DNA of 64,000 bases from Austwickia sp040006675 (GCA_040006675.1 JBDTWM010000002.1:14695-78694), one strand, 5' to 3'. Counted from the stretch's first letter, positions 34,002 through 43,679 are shown. Notes: a model not told the origin generated them from the letters alone. Program-made: numbers and translations.

Positions 34002-35522
34002 ATGGTCAACGCCCTGAAACCCGCCGAGACCGTCGGCGTCATCGGCGTCGGGACGATGGGCGCGGGGATCGCCCAGGTGGCGGCCGCGGCCGGGCACCCG
34101 GTCGTCCTGACGGACGTCGCGCCGGGCCGCGCCGCGCACGCCGTCGAACAGCTCCGCGCCACATTCGAGAAGCTGGCCGCCAAGGGCCGCATGACCCCGG
34201 AGGCGGCCGGCGAGTCCGTGGGACGGTTGAGCGTCGGCGACGACCTGGCCTCGCTGGCGGGCGCGTCCCTCATCATCGAGGCGGCCCTGGAACGACTCGA
34301 CATCAAGACCCAGCTGTTCGCGCAGCTGGAGCAGATCGTGTCGCCGGACTGCATCCTCGCGACGAACACCTCCACGATCTCCATCTCCGCGATCGCGGCT
34401 CCGCTTGAGCACGGCGGCCGCGTCGTCGGCATGCACTTCTTCAACCCCGCCCCCTTGATGCGCCTCGTCGAGGTGATCAACGGTCTGCGGACCGACCCCG
34501 ACGCGATGGAGAGGGTCGCGCTCACCGCGACCGCATGGGGCAAGACCGCCATCAAGGTCGCGTCGACCCCGGGGTTCGTGGTCAATCGGGTGGCGCGCCC
34601 CTTCTACGGGGAGGCGCTTCGCGCGTACGAGGAACGGACGGCGTCTGCGGCCACGATCGACGCGGTGGTGCGCGAATCCGGGGGCTTCCGGATGGGCCCG
34701 CTCGAGCTCACGGACCTGATCGGCCAGGACATCAACTACGCGTCCGCCCGCAGCGTGTGGGAGGGGTTCGGGTTCGACCCCCGGTACTCCCCCTCACTGA
34801 CCCAGGGGGAGCTCGTCGCCGCTGGTCTGCTCGGGCGCAAGACCGGCCGCGGGTTCTACACCTACGACGGGTCGGCCCACCCCGAACCGACATCGGCAGC
34901 TCCAACTCCTGCCCCGTCCCACATCGACGTGAGCGGCGAGTGGGGTCCCTGGGAACCGCTGTGGACTCGGATCGCCGAAGCTGGGGTCGATGTACGGCGG
35001 GGCGAGCCCGATGGCCCCCCCGCGGCACGTACGGCCGGCGCCAGCCTCGTACCCGTCAGCGGACCGACCGCCACCGAGATCGCCGCTGCCTGCGGCCGAC
35101 CCACTGTCGTGCTGGACCTCGCCCTCGATGTCGCCACCGCCACGCGTCTCGCGGTGGCCCCCTCCGACGATTGCCCGACCGAGGCCCTCGCCGAGGTCGT
35201 CGGTGTCCTCCAGGCGAGCGGGGCGGCGGTCAGCGTGATCGATGACCTCCCCGGAATGCTCGTGGCCCGCACCGTGGCCATGCTCGTCAACGAGGCCGCG
35301 GACGTCGCCGCTCGCGGGGTGGCCAGCCCGGCGGACGTCGACGCCGCGATGCGACTCGGGGCGAACTACCCCAAGGGACCTCTGGAGTGGGGCGATACAG
35401 TGGGGGCGCGGTGGATTCAGAACCTCCTGACGAGCCTCGGAACCCACTACGGAGACGGTCGCTACCGCCCGTGCCCCCTCCTGCGTCGCACCGCCCTGAC
35501 CGGCGGGAAGCTGAGCGCCTGA
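34002..35522 (+). CDS. paaH: 3-hydroxyadipyl-CoA dehydrogenase PaaH
   Basis: A 506-residue 3-hydroxyacyl-CoA dehydrogenase that oxidises 3-hydroxyadipyl-CoA late in phenylacetate breakdown. The NAD loop GVIGVGTMGAGIAQ is at 12-25 and the catalytic His lies in GMHFFNPAP near 148. A second 3HCDH domain is at the C-terminus, after a variable Pro-rich stretch near 290-310; this two-domain layout matches PaaH more than FadB2-like single-domain enzymes. GAGGAAG precedes the ATG. paaJ follows after 96 bases. Confidence 0.9.
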   Translation: MVNALKPAETVGVIGVGTMGAGIAQVAAAAGHPVVLTDVAPGRAAHAVEQLRATFEKLAAKGRMTPEAAGESVGRLSVGDDLASLAGASLIIEAALERLDIKTQLFAQLEQIVSPDCILATNTSTISISAIAAPLEHGGRVVGMHFFNPAPLMRLVEVINGLRTDPDAMERVALTATAWGKTAIKVASTPGFVVNRVARPFYGEALRAYEERTASAATIDAVVRESGGFRMGPLELTDLIGQDINYASARSVWEGFGFDPRYSPSLTQGELVAAGLLGRKTGRGFYTYDGSAHPEPTSAAPTPAPSHIDVSGEWGPWEPLWTRIAEAGVDVRRGEPDGPPAARTAGASLVPVSGPTATEIAAACGRPTVVLDLALDVATATRLAVAPSDDCPTEALAEVVGVLQASGAAVSVIDDLPGMLVARTVAMLVNEAADVAARGVASPADVDAAMRLGANYPKGPLEWGDTVGARWIQNLLTSLGTHYGDGRYRPCPLLRRTALTGGKLSA

Positions 35523-35618
35523 CCTCGACCGAGCAGCCAGCTGGGACACCCAGCTCGTCGCAGCCGCACCCGCAGCCCCCTACGCCCGACGTCACCCGCC
35601 CACGAACGGAGACCCTCC

Positions 35619-36815
35619 TTGGATGCCTTCCTGGTAGCCGGTACCCGCACCCCCATCGGCCGGTACGGCGGGGCGCTCGCGCCCGTCCGCCCCGACGACC
35701 TCGCAGCGCACGCGATGCGCGCGCTCGCTGAGACCTTTCCCAGTGTCGACTGGGAGGCTGTCGACGATGTGCTCCTCGGCTGCGCCAACCAGGCCGGGGA
35801 GGACAACCGCGATGTCGCCCGCATGGCCGTCCTCCTCGCCGGGCTCCCCGTCGGGATCTCGGGGACGACCGTGAACCGCTTGTGCGGTTCGGGCGCGGAC
35901 GCCGTCGGTCTGGCCGCCCGGACGATCCGGGCCGGCGACGCGGACCTCATCATCGCCGGCGGCGTCGAGTCGATGAGCCGGGCTCCGTTCGTGATGCCGA
36001 AGGCAACATCCGCGTACAGTCGTAGCAATGCCGTGTACGACACGACGATCGGCTGGCGCTTCGTGAACCCGGTCCTGAAGGAACGGTTCGGCGTCGACAC
36101 CATGCCGGAGACCGCGGAGAACGTCGCGCGGGACTTCGGGGTCAGCCGCGAGGACCAGGACGCGTTCGCGCTGCGCAGCCAGACCCGGACTGCGGCCGCG
36201 ATAGCGGCAGGTCGTCTCGGGCGGGAGATCACGCCGGTCCTCGTGCCGCAGCGCAAGGGCGACCCGGTGATCGTCGACACGGACGAGCACCCCCGCGCCA
36301 CCACCCTGGAGTCGCTCGCGCGTCTGCGACCGCTCTTCAAAGATGGCACGGTCACGGCCGGCAACGCGTCGGGCGTGAACGACGGAGCGGCGGCGTTGCT
36401 GATCGCTTCGGACCGCGCGGTGGAGAAGTACGGCCTCACGCCCCTGGCGCGAATCACGTCCATGGCGACCGTCGGCGTTGCGCCGCGGATCATGGGCATC
36501 GGACCGGACCCGGCGATGAAGAAGCTCCTCGCGCGCAACGGGCTGGCCATCGGGGACATCGACGTGATCGAGCTCAACGAGGCATTCGCGTCGCAGTCGC
36601 TCGCTGTGCTTCGCGGGCTCGGGCTGCCCGACGACGCGGAGCACGTCAACCCCAACGGTGGGGCGATCGCTCTCGGTCACCCGCTCGGCATGACCGGTGC
36701 CCGGTTGGCGCTGACCGCCGCCATCGAGTTGGGCATTCGCGACGTCCGTCGCGCGGTGGCGACGATGTGCGTCGGCGTGGGTCAGGGCGTGGCCCTCCTG
36801 CTCGAGCGACCCTGA
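35619..36815 (+). CDS. paaJ: 3-oxoadipyl-CoA thiolase PaaJ (PcaF-like)
   Basis: A 398-residue thiolase that cleaves 3-oxoadipyl-CoA to succinyl-CoA and acetyl-CoA. Nucleophile Cys89 is in NRLCGSGADAVG, followed by GGVESMSRAPFVM, typical of PaaJ/PcaF; His is in ALGHPLGMTG and the second Cys in TMCVGVGQG. It starts at a TTG with GGAG seven bases ahead. It lies between paaH and paaA. It is clearly distinct from the thiolase near phaC, which has a different nucleophile context. Confidence 0.9.
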   Translation: MDAFLVAGTRTPIGRYGGALAPVRPDDLAAHAMRALAETFPSVDWEAVDDVLLGCANQAGEDNRDVARMAVLLAGLPVGISGTTVNRLCGSGADAVGLAARTIRAGDADLIIAGGVESMSRAPFVMPKATSAYSRSNAVYDTTIGWRFVNPVLKERFGVDTMPETAENVARDFGVSREDQDAFALRSQTRTAAAIAAGRLGREITPVLVPQRKGDPVIVDTDEHPRATTLESLARLRPLFKDGTVTAGNASGVNDGAAALLIASDRAVEKYGLTPLARITSMATVGVAPRIMGIGPDPAMKKLLARNGLAIGDIDVIELNEAFASQSLAVLRGLGLPDDAEHVNPNGGAIALGHPLGMTGARLALTAAIELGIRDVRRAVATMCVGVGQGVALLLERP

Positions 36816-36865
36816 GAGACTAATCTCATACCGACTGGTTGACAGATCCGAAGACACAATGAAAA

Positions 36866-36887
36866 ACTGACTGAACGTTCGGTACCC
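36866..36887. promoter_or_regulatory. PaaR-like operator F at the paaA promoter
   Basis: ACTG, ACTG, AACGTT, CGGT: matches the PaaR pattern except one base in the left half and the right flank. A TTGACA hexamer lies at 36839-36844, so the box covers the expected -10/start region, fitting a repressor. The paaA GTG is 12 bases past the box. Confidence 0.65.
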
Positions 36888-36898
36888 AAGGAGTTCCA

Positions 36899-37894
36899 GT
36901 GTACGGAAATTACGACACCGAAACCCCTGCCAATGCCGCGAATGGCTCGGCGGAGCAGGAGGCCTACTTCAACCAGCTGATCGCCGACGATCAGCGGATC
37001 GAGCCCCGGGACTGGATGCCCGAGGCTTACCGCAAGACCCTGGTCCGCCAGATCGCCCAGCATGCGCACTCCGAGATCATCGGCATGCAGCCGGAGGGCA
37101 ACTGGATCAGCCGGGCGCCGAGTCTGCGCCGCAAGGCCATCCTCATCGCCAAGGTCCAGGACGAGGGCGGCCACGGGCTGTACCTCTACTCCGCGGCCGA
37201 GACGCTCGGGGTGGACCGCGACGACCTGCTCGACATGCTCCACACCGGCCGTCAGAAGTACTCGACCATCTTCAACTACCCGACCCTCACGTGGGCCGAC
37301 GTGGGCGCGGTCGGATGGCTGGTCGACGGGGCCGCGATCATGAATCAGGTGCCGTTGTGCCGGTGCTCATACGGGCCGTACGCGCGAGCGATGGTGCGCG
37401 TCTGCAAGGAAGAGTCGTTCCACCAGCGGCAGGGCTTCGAGCTCCTCTACACCCTGGCCAAGGGGACCCCGGAGCAGAAAGAGATGGCGCAGGACGCGAT
37501 CAACCGCTTCTGGTGGCCGGCCCTGATGATGTTCGGACCCTCCGACACCGACTCGCCGCATTCGGCGCAGTCGATGGCGTGGGGCATCAAGCGCTTCAGC
37601 AACGACGAACTGCGGCAGCGCTTCGTGGACATGTCCGTCCCCCAGGCCGAGGTACTCGGTCTGAGCCTGCCGGACGAGCACCTGCGCTGGAACGAGGAGC
37701 GCGGCCACTACGACTTCGGCGAGATCGACTGGGCCGAGTTCAAGCGGGTCGTGTCCGGTGACGGGCCGTGCAACGTGCAGCGCATGCGCAAGCGCCTGAA
37801 GGCCCATGAGGAGGGCGCCTGGGTCCGGGAGGCCGCCGAGGCCTATGCGGCGAAGCGGAGCCGACGCGAACTCTTGGAGGCGGCAGCATCATGA
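36899..37894 (+). CDS. paaA: 1,2-phenylacetyl-CoA epoxidase, catalytic subunit PaaA
   Basis: A 331-residue diiron subunit of the multicomponent oxygenase that epoxidises phenylacetyl-CoA. The diiron E-x-x-H pairs are E89/H92 (KVQDEGGH) and E172/H175 (CKEESFH). The RWGIKRFSNDELRQRF-type end block is family-specific. The GTG start has an AAGGAG site. The stop overlaps paaB (ATGA), opening a tightly coupled paaABCDE operon under a PaaR-like box. Confidence 0.97.
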   Translation: MYGNYDTETPANAANGSAEQEAYFNQLIADDQRIEPRDWMPEAYRKTLVRQIAQHAHSEIIGMQPEGNWISRAPSLRRKAILIAKVQDEGGHGLYLYSAAETLGVDRDDLLDMLHTGRQKYSTIFNYPTLTWADVGAVGWLVDGAAIMNQVPLCRCSYGPYARAMVRVCKEESFHQRQGFELLYTLAKGTPEQKEMAQDAINRFWWPALMMFGPSDTDSPHSAQSMAWGIKRFSNDELRQRFVDMSVPQAEVLGLSLPDEHLRWNEERGHYDFGEIDWAEFKRVVSGDGPCNVQRMRKRLKAHEEGAWVREAAEAYAAKRSRRELLEAAAS

Positions 37895-38214
37895 CCGAAG
37901 GACAGACGAACTCGCCGGCGGGGTCGACCAACCGGGGCTCCTGGCCGCTCTGGGAGGTCTTTGTCCGCGCCAAGCGCGGCTTGTCCCACCACCACGTGGG
38001 CAGCCTGCACGCGCCGGACGCCCAACTGGCCTTGCACAACGCGCGCGACGCCTACACCCGCCGGTCCGAGGGCGTGTCCTTGTGGGTCGTGCCGTCGAGC
38101 GCGATCGTTGCGAACAGCCCCGACGAGAAGGACTCCTTCTTCGATCCGTCCATGGACAAGCCGTACCGACACCCGACGTTCTATGACGTGCCGGAAGGAG
38201 CGGAGCACCTGTGA
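37891..38214 (+). CDS. paaB: 1,2-phenylacetyl-CoA epoxidase subunit PaaB
   Basis: A 107-residue subunit with the family block WPLWEVFVRAKRGLSHHHVGSL-like stretch and DAYTRRSEG. PaaB bridges PaaA-PaaC dimers in the epoxidase. It overlaps paaA by ATGA and paaC by GTGA. Confidence 0.95.
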   Translation: MTEGQTNSPAGSTNRGSWPLWEVFVRAKRGLSHHHVGSLHAPDAQLALHNARDAYTRRSEGVSLWVVPSSAIVANSPDEKDSFFDPSMDKPYRHPTFYDVPEGAEHL

Positions 38215-38981
38215 CCGTCATCAGCACCTCCACGAAGCTCGCGCCGCTGTCGCGGTACGCGCTGGGATTGGGCGACGACGCCCTCGTTCTGGCCCAGCGC
38301 CTCGGCGACTGGGTCGCGGACGCGCCCCAGATCGAAGAGGATCTGGCGATGGGCAACATCGCGCTGGATCTGCTCGGCCAGGCGCGGTCCTTGCTCACGT
38401 ACGCGGGTGAGGTCGAAGGTGCCGGGCGCGACGAGGACGACCTCGCGTTCTTGCGCAACGACGCCGACTTCCTCAACGTCCACCTGGTGGAGGCGCCGAA
38501 CGGCGACTTCGCCTTCTCGATGGCGCGCCAGCTCGTGTTCTCCGCCTATCAGTACGAGCTCTATTCCGCGCTGCTCGGGTCCAGCGACCAGATGTTGGCC
38601 GGCGTGGCCGGCAAGGCGGTCAAGGAGGTCAGCTACCACCGGGAGCACGCCACGTTGTGGGTGCTGCGACTCGGCGACGGCACGGAGCTGTCCCACCAGC
38701 GGATGCAGACCGGGTTGGACGATGTCTGGCCCTATGTCGACGAGCTCTTCGATGCCAGCGACGTCGTGGCGCAGCTGCCCTCCGTGGCGGTGGACCCCGC
38801 GAGCCTGCGTGCGCCGTGGCAGGCGTACATCGGACCGGTCCTCGCCGAGGCCGGCCTCACCGTGCCCGAGTTCACGTGGCGTTCCCGCGGAGGCCGCGAC
38901 GGATACCACTCCGAGCATCTGGGGCACCTACTGGCCGAGATGCAGCACCTGCACCGCTCACACCCGGGAGCCACGTGGTGA
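38211..38981 (+). CDS. paaC: 1,2-phenylacetyl-CoA epoxidase structural subunit PaaC
   Basis: A 256-residue ferritin-like helical protein that partners PaaA but is not thought to carry the active diiron site. Blocks such as LGDDALVLAQRLGDWVADAP, NIALDLLGQAR and KEVSYHREHA are characteristic. A GTG start overlaps paaB, and the stop overlaps paaD (GTGA). Confidence 0.96.
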   Translation: MTVISTSTKLAPLSRYALGLGDDALVLAQRLGDWVADAPQIEEDLAMGNIALDLLGQARSLLTYAGEVEGAGRDEDDLAFLRNDADFLNVHLVEAPNGDFAFSMARQLVFSAYQYELYSALLGSSDQMLAGVAGKAVKEVSYHREHATLWVLRLGDGTELSHQRMQTGLDDVWPYVDELFDASDVVAQLPSVAVDPASLRAPWQAYIGPVLAEAGLTVPEFTWRSRGGRDGYHSEHLGHLLAEMQHLHRSHPGATW

Positions 38982-39469
38982 GCAACTCATCGCTGACCTC
39001 GCCTCACCTCGACGCGCTGATCGTCGCGGCCAAGGCCGTCCCCGACCCAGAGATCCCCGTGCTGTCACTGGGAGATCTGGGGGTGATCCGCGATGTGCGC
39101 ATCGCTGACGACGGCAGCGTCGACGTCGACATGACGCCGACCTATTCTGGGTGCCCGGCCACGGCGGTGATGGCGCAGGACGTCACGACTGCCCTCCGGG
39201 CCTGCGGCGCATCAGAGGTGCGGGTGCGCACCGTTCTCTCCCCCGCGTGGACGAGTGACTGGATCAGCGAGGAGGGGCGGGAGAAGCTGCGCGGTTACGG
39301 CATCGCGCCTCCCGGCCGGGCGACACTGCCCCTCGCCACGTCGGTCCGATGCCCTCGCTGCGACTCGAGCGACACCATAGAGGTGAGCCGCTTCGGCTCC
39401 ACCCCCTGCAAGTCCTTGTGGACGTGCCGCTCCTGTAGCGAACCCTTCGATTTCTTCAAGGCGATCTGA
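38978..39469 (+). CDS. paaD: Phenylacetate epoxidase maturation protein PaaD
   Basis: A 163-residue protein with an N-terminal MIP18/DUF59 domain (VPDPEIPVLSLGDLGVIR, PTYSGCPAT) and a C-terminal zinc-ribbon (CPRCDSSDT and CKSLWTCRSC). It probably assists metal-cluster assembly of the epoxidase system. The GTG at 38978 is decided by the overlap with the paaC stop. The stop shares one base with the paaE ATG. Confidence 0.94.
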   Translation: MSNSSLTSPHLDALIVAAKAVPDPEIPVLSLGDLGVIRDVRIADDGSVDVDMTPTYSGCPATAVMAQDVTTALRACGASEVRVRTVLSPAWTSDWISEEGREKLRGYGIAPPGRATLPLATSVRCPRCDSSDTIEVSRFGSTPCKSLWTCRSCSEPFDFFKAI

Positions 39470-40605
39470 TGGTTGACACGGCGACTCCCGGGCAGGCCGA
39501 CCTGCCCACCACTTCTCCTGTCGGACGCCGCCACCTGACGTTCCACACGTTGCGCGTGGCGGCGGTCGACCGGCTGACCGAGGACGCCGTCGCGGTGACC
39601 TTCGATGTGCCGGCGGAACTGCGCGAGCAGTTCCAGTTCAAGCCGGGCCAGCACGTGTCGGTGCGCTCCAAGGTCCTCGGCGATCGTGTCCGTCGCAACT
39701 ACTCGATCTGCGCGCCCGCCGGCTCCGGCAGGCTCCGGATCGGCGTGAAGAGAATCCCGAACGGCGTGTTCTCCGGATTCGCCACAGAGAAGCTCCTCGC
39801 CGGCGACGTCCTGGACGTGCTGACCCCCTCCGGCAGCTTCACCATCGACCCTGACGCCACCCGTGCGCACCACTACGGCGCGATCGCGGCGGGCTCTGGG
39901 ATCACGCCCGTCCTGTCGATCCTGTCCACGGCCCTGGAGCAGGAGCCGCACAGCAGGGCGACGCTGATCTACGTCAACCGCACCACCTCGAACATCATGT
40001 TCTTGGAGGAGCTGGAAGACCTGAAGAACGCATACCCGTCGAGGTTCCAGCTCATCCACGTTCTCGACTACGAAACTGTCGACGTCGACATCCTGTCGGG
40101 ACGGTTGGACGCCGACCGGCTCAACCGCATCCTGCACCACCTGATCCAGGCCGATGAGATCGACGACTGGTTCCTGTGCGGCCCGCTGCCGATGACGGAT
40201 GCCGCGCGCCAGGTGCTGATGGACGCAGGCGCGGACCCCGAGCACATCCACCGTGAGTTGTTCCACGTCGGGGGTCCGGCCGTCGCGTCAGCCGCCCCGC
40301 CACCGGACGAGGCGGCCACCAAGATCGGCTCATCGGTGACCGTCATGCTCGACGGTCGCTCGCAGAGCTTCATCCTCGCGCCGAACGGACCCGCGATCCT
40401 CGACGCGCTCATAGAATTCCGCCCCGACGCCCCGTACGCCTGCAAGAACGGCGTCTGTGGCACCTGCCGGGCCAAGGTCATGTCCGGCGACGTCTCGATG
40501 GACAGCAACTTCGCGCTGGAACCCTATGAGATGGCGGCCGGCTTCGTGCTGACCTGCCAAGCCCATCCGGTCAGTGACCACGTGACCGTCGACTTCGACC
40601 AGTAG
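39469..40605 (+). CDS. paaE: Phenylacetyl-CoA epoxidase reductase PaaE
   Basis: A 378-residue NADPH-dependent reductase that feeds electrons to PaaABC. FAD-binding RRNYSICAPAG, NAD(P) loop AAGSGITPV, then a C-terminal 2Fe-2S ferredoxin with CKNGVCGTC and the last Cys in LTCQA. It overlaps paaD by one base (TGATG) and lies 13 bases before the crotonase-GNAT gene, so all are probably one transcript. Confidence 0.96.
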   Translation: MVDTATPGQADLPTTSPVGRRHLTFHTLRVAAVDRLTEDAVAVTFDVPAELREQFQFKPGQHVSVRSKVLGDRVRRNYSICAPAGSGRLRIGVKRIPNGVFSGFATEKLLAGDVLDVLTPSGSFTIDPDATRAHHYGAIAAGSGITPVLSILSTALEQEPHSRATLIYVNRTTSNIMFLEELEDLKNAYPSRFQLIHVLDYETVDVDILSGRLDADRLNRILHHLIQADEIDDWFLCGPLPMTDAARQVLMDAGADPEHIHRELFHVGGPAVASAAPPPDEAATKIGSSVTVMLDGRSQSFILAPNGPAILDALIEFRPDAPYACKNGVCGTCRAKVMSGDVSMDSNFALEPYEMAAGFVLTCQAHPVSDHVTVDFDQ

Positions 40606-40618
40606 GAGACGGTGAGAG

Positions 40619-41884
40619 ATGGCCCTGATACACACTGAACGGCGCGGTGCTGCCCTCCTGCTCGGCCTGAACCGGCCGGAGAAGCACAACGCCTTGGACG
40701 AGGCGATGGTCGAGCAGATCGATCGGGTGCTCGCGGAGGCGTCGCGGGAACCCTGCGTCATCGTCCTGCATTCCACGACCCCAGGGCTCTTTGCTGCGGG
40801 CGCGGACATCGCCCAGCTCCGAGATCGCGACGCGGACGCCGCGCTGAGGGCGATCAACGCCGGCCTGTTCGAGAGGCTGGAAGCTCACCGCTGGCCGACC
40901 ATCGCTCTCATCGACGGACCCGCCATCGGCGGCGGCTCCGAGCTGGCGCTCGCCTGCGACCTTCGCTTGGCGACACCGCGGGCTCGGTTCGCGCAGCCGG
41001 AGCTCGCGCTGGGCATCCTCGCCGGCGCGGGCGGCAACTGGAGACTCGCTCAGGTCGTCGGCCTCTCCGTCGCTCGCCGGATGCTGTTCACCGGTGAGGC
41101 GCTCGACGCGTCGGCCGCCGCAGAGGCGGGGCTCGTCGACGCGATCCACGATCCCGAGGATCTGCTCGCGGCTGGCTTGGCGCTGGCCGAGCAGATCGGC
41201 CAGCGGTCTTGGCGCGCTCTGGAATTGACCAAGCTCGCGCTGCGGCTGCACCGCCCGGCGACCACCACCTTCGACATCGCGGCCCAGGCCCTGCTCTTCG
41301 ACACCGACGACAAGCGCGAGCGGATGACCCGTTTCCTCGATCGCCACGCGGCGCGCAAAGCCTCGCCTCCCGCTGCCCCAGCCGCTGCTGCGAGCGGCGG
41401 GCCCGACCCGGTCGGGCCGCTGAGCGTGCGTCAGCTCACCATCGAGGACGGCCTGGCCCTCGCGATGTCCCCGGCCCCGGGGGCTTGGCACGTCCACGAC
41501 GGCTCAGAGATGCCGGACGAGGGCTACCGCGCCGTCGTCGACGGCGAGGGACGTCTGATCGGGCACTGCTGCTTCGGCGAGGCGGCGCGGGCCACGGGAG
41601 CTCCGAGCCATCCCACGGTGCTGGACGTGTCCATCGGCATCCGCCCGACATACGCCGGGCGCGGCTGGGGAGCGTCCCTGGGCCGGGCGGCTATTGCCCA
41701 CGCGCGCAAGGTGGCTGCCGATCGCCGACTGCGGACGACGGTCCCGGAGTGGAACTCAGCAGCTATCCACGTCGCTGAGCTGTCCGGTTTCACCCGAATC
41801 GGCACGGCCACCTATGGCGGTCAGCCCTACCACGTGCTGGAGCAGGCGGGCTCTCCTCCACCGGGAGAGCCGACCGACGATTGA
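40619..41884 (+). CDS. Enoyl-CoA hydratase (PaaF-like) fused to a GNAT acetyltransferase
   Basis: A 421-residue two-domain protein. Residues 1-245 are a crotonase with both catalytic Glu of hydratases (E108 in GGGSELALACD, E128 in FAQPELALG). A Pro/Ala linker (248-260) joins a C-terminal GNAT domain (about 265-410) with VSIGIRPTYAGRGWGASLG and HVAELSGFTRIG. The frame is open throughout, so it is not an artefact of two genes. In the paa operon the first half suits PaaF (2,3-dehydroadipyl-CoA hydratase). The acetyltransferase substrate is unknown. Confidence 0.85.
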   Translation: MALIHTERRGAALLLGLNRPEKHNALDEAMVEQIDRVLAEASREPCVIVLHSTTPGLFAAGADIAQLRDRDADAALRAINAGLFERLEAHRWPTIALIDGPAIGGGSELALACDLRLATPRARFAQPELALGILAGAGGNWRLAQVVGLSVARRMLFTGEALDASAAAEAGLVDAIHDPEDLLAAGLALAEQIGQRSWRALELTKLALRLHRPATTTFDIAAQALLFDTDDKRERMTRFLDRHAARKASPPAAPAAAASGGPDPVGPLSVRQLTIEDGLALAMSPAPGAWHVHDGSEMPDEGYRAVVDGEGRLIGHCCFGEAARATGAPSHPTVLDVSIGIRPTYAGRGWGASLGRAAIAHARKVAADRRLRTTVPEWNSAAIHVAELSGFTRIGTATYGGQPYHVLEQAGSPPPGEPTDD

Positions 41885-41978
41885 ATTGCTGGGGCGACGC
41901 CCCACCGTCCACATCCTGATGACCTTGAACCCGTGTCGGCGAGCCGTCGGCCGGCACCCTTCACACCCGAGGTGATGC

Positions 41979-43679
41979 ATGTCCGAGCCCACCACTACGC
42001 AACCCGACTTCTTCTCACGACACCGCGAGCTGCTTGAGCGATCCGTCACCGCCATCCAGGAACGCACCAATTTCTCGGCGTTCTCGGAGAACCCCCGCGA
42101 CCCTGGCTACGGGGAGAACGCGATCAACGACGGCGCGACCGCGTTCCAGGCGCTGCTCGGCAAGAAGTTCGATCTGGGCCAGCCCGAGGCGGGCACGGTT
42201 CCCGCGACCGAGAAGTCACCGTATGGGATCCCCCTCGACCTGACCTACTCCTACCTCGGCCCCGACGAACTCGTGGCGGCCGCGAAGGAGGCGGGCCGCT
42301 CCTGGCGCCGGGCGAGCGCGGACGAGCGCGCCGGTGTGTGCCTGGAGATCCTGGTCCGCCTCAACCAGGCGAGCTTCGAGATCGCCAATGCCGTCCAGTT
42401 CACGACCGGACAGGCTTTCGCGATGGCCTTTCAGGCGGGAGCCACCCACGCCCAGGACCGAGGCCTAGAAGCGGTGGCCTACGCCTGGAAGGAACAGCAC
42501 TTCCACCCGGGGTCCGCCATCTGGAGCAAGCCGCAGCCCAAGGGCGGACCGCTGACGATGGAGAAGACATTCACGACGCTCGGGCGCGGCGTTGCGCTCG
42601 TCGTCTCGTGCGTGACCTTCCCGACCTGGAACACGTACCCGGGTCTGTTCGCGAGCCTCGCGACCGGCAACCCGGTCATCCTCAAGCCGCACCCGCGCTC
42701 GATCCTCCCGGTGGCCATCACCGTGCGGATCGCCCGCGAAGTCCTCGCGGAGGCCGGTTTCGACCCGAACACCGTGCTTCTCGCGCCCGACATGCCGGGA
42801 GAGCCCATCGCCGGCAAGCTCGCCACCAATCCGGACGTGCGGATCATCGACTACACCGGTTCCACGGAGTTTGGCGAATGGATCGAGGCGAACGCGCGGC
42901 AGGCGACCGTGTACGCGGAGAAGGCCGGCCTCAACACGGTAATCCTCGACTCGACGGACAACTACAAGGGCCTGCTGTCCAACCTGGCGTTCTCCCTGTC
43001 GCTCTACAGCGGCCAGATGTGCACCACGCCGCAGAACCTGCTCATCGCGTCCGCTGGGATCGAGACCGACCAGGGCCACCGGAGCGTGGAGGAGTTCGGC
43101 GCGGATCTGACGGCCGCGCTCAACGGGCTGCTCGGGGACGTCAAGCGGGCGACGGGCATCCTGGGCGCTATCTCCAACGAGGCGGTCACGGAGCGCATCG
43201 ACGACGCCGCAGGCCAGGGTCCGGTGGTGCGCGCCTCCGAGGCGGTCGGGCACCCCCAGCACCCGGACGCGACCGTTCGCTCTCCCTTGCTCGTCGCGTT
43301 GAAGGCGAGCGACGAGGGCACGTACACCAAGGAGTGGTTCGGCCCGATTTCGTTCATCATCGAGACCGACAGCACTCCTGCGAGCCTGGACATCCTGCGT
43401 GAGACGGTGCGGCAGCACGGGGCCCTGACGGCGGCCGTGCACTCCAGGGACGAGTCGGTCCTGGAGGCGGCGCGTGAGGCGGCGCTCGATGCCGGCGTGC
43501 ACCTTTCGGAGAACCTGACCGGCGGCGTCTTCGTCAACCAGTCGGCCGCGTTCAGCGATTTCCACGGGAGCCCGGCGAACCCGGCCGCGACCGCCACCTT
43601 GTCCGACCCTGCTTTTGTCGCCGGACGTTTCTCAACCTTGCAGAGCCGCCGCCACGTTCCTGCACCTGCGCAAGCCTGA
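41979..43679 (+). CDS. paaN: Phenylacetate degradation aldehyde dehydrogenase PaaN
   Basis: A 566-residue aldehyde dehydrogenase-fold protein of the PaaN branch. The catalytic Cys lies in SGQMCTTPQN, and the N-terminal 80 residues are PaaN-specific. It would oxidise the ring-opened semialdehyde from oxepin-CoA. Unlike PaaZ it has no C-terminal MaoC hydratase domain, so the oxepin-CoA hydrolase must be encoded elsewhere. GAGGTG precedes the ATG. It ends the plus-strand paa operon and faces the TetR gene convergently. Confidence 0.9.
   Translation: MSEPTTTQPDFFSRHRELLERSVTAIQERTNFSAFSENPRDPGYGENAINDGATAFQALLGKKFDLGQPEAGTVPATEKSPYGIPLDLTYSYLGPDELVAAAKEAGRSWRRASADERAGVCLEILVRLNQASFEIANAVQFTTGQAFAMAFQAGATHAQDRGLEAVAYAWKEQHFHPGSAIWSKPQPKGGPLTMEKTFTTLGRGVALVVSCVTFPTWNTYPGLFASLATGNPVILKPHPRSILPVAITVRIAREVLAEAGFDPNTVLLAPDMPGEPIAGKLATNPDVRIIDYTGSTEFGEWIEANARQATVYAEKAGLNTVILDSTDNYKGLLSNLAFSLSLYSGQMCTTPQNLLIASAGIETDQGHRSVEEFGADLTAALNGLLGDVKRATGILGAISNEAVTERIDDAAGQGPVVRASEAVGHPQHPDATVRSPLLVALKASDEGTYTKEWFGPISFIIETDSTPASLDILRETVRQHGALTAAVHSRDESVLEAAREAALDAGVHLSENLTGGVFVNQSAAFSDFHGSPANPAATATLSDPAFVAGRFSTLQSRRHVPAPAQA

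Noticed and set aside
40619..41884. Two adjacent genes merged by a frameshift
   Set aside because: The frame is continuous with a typical Pro/Ala linker, and no stop, start or ribosome site lies at the domain junction.
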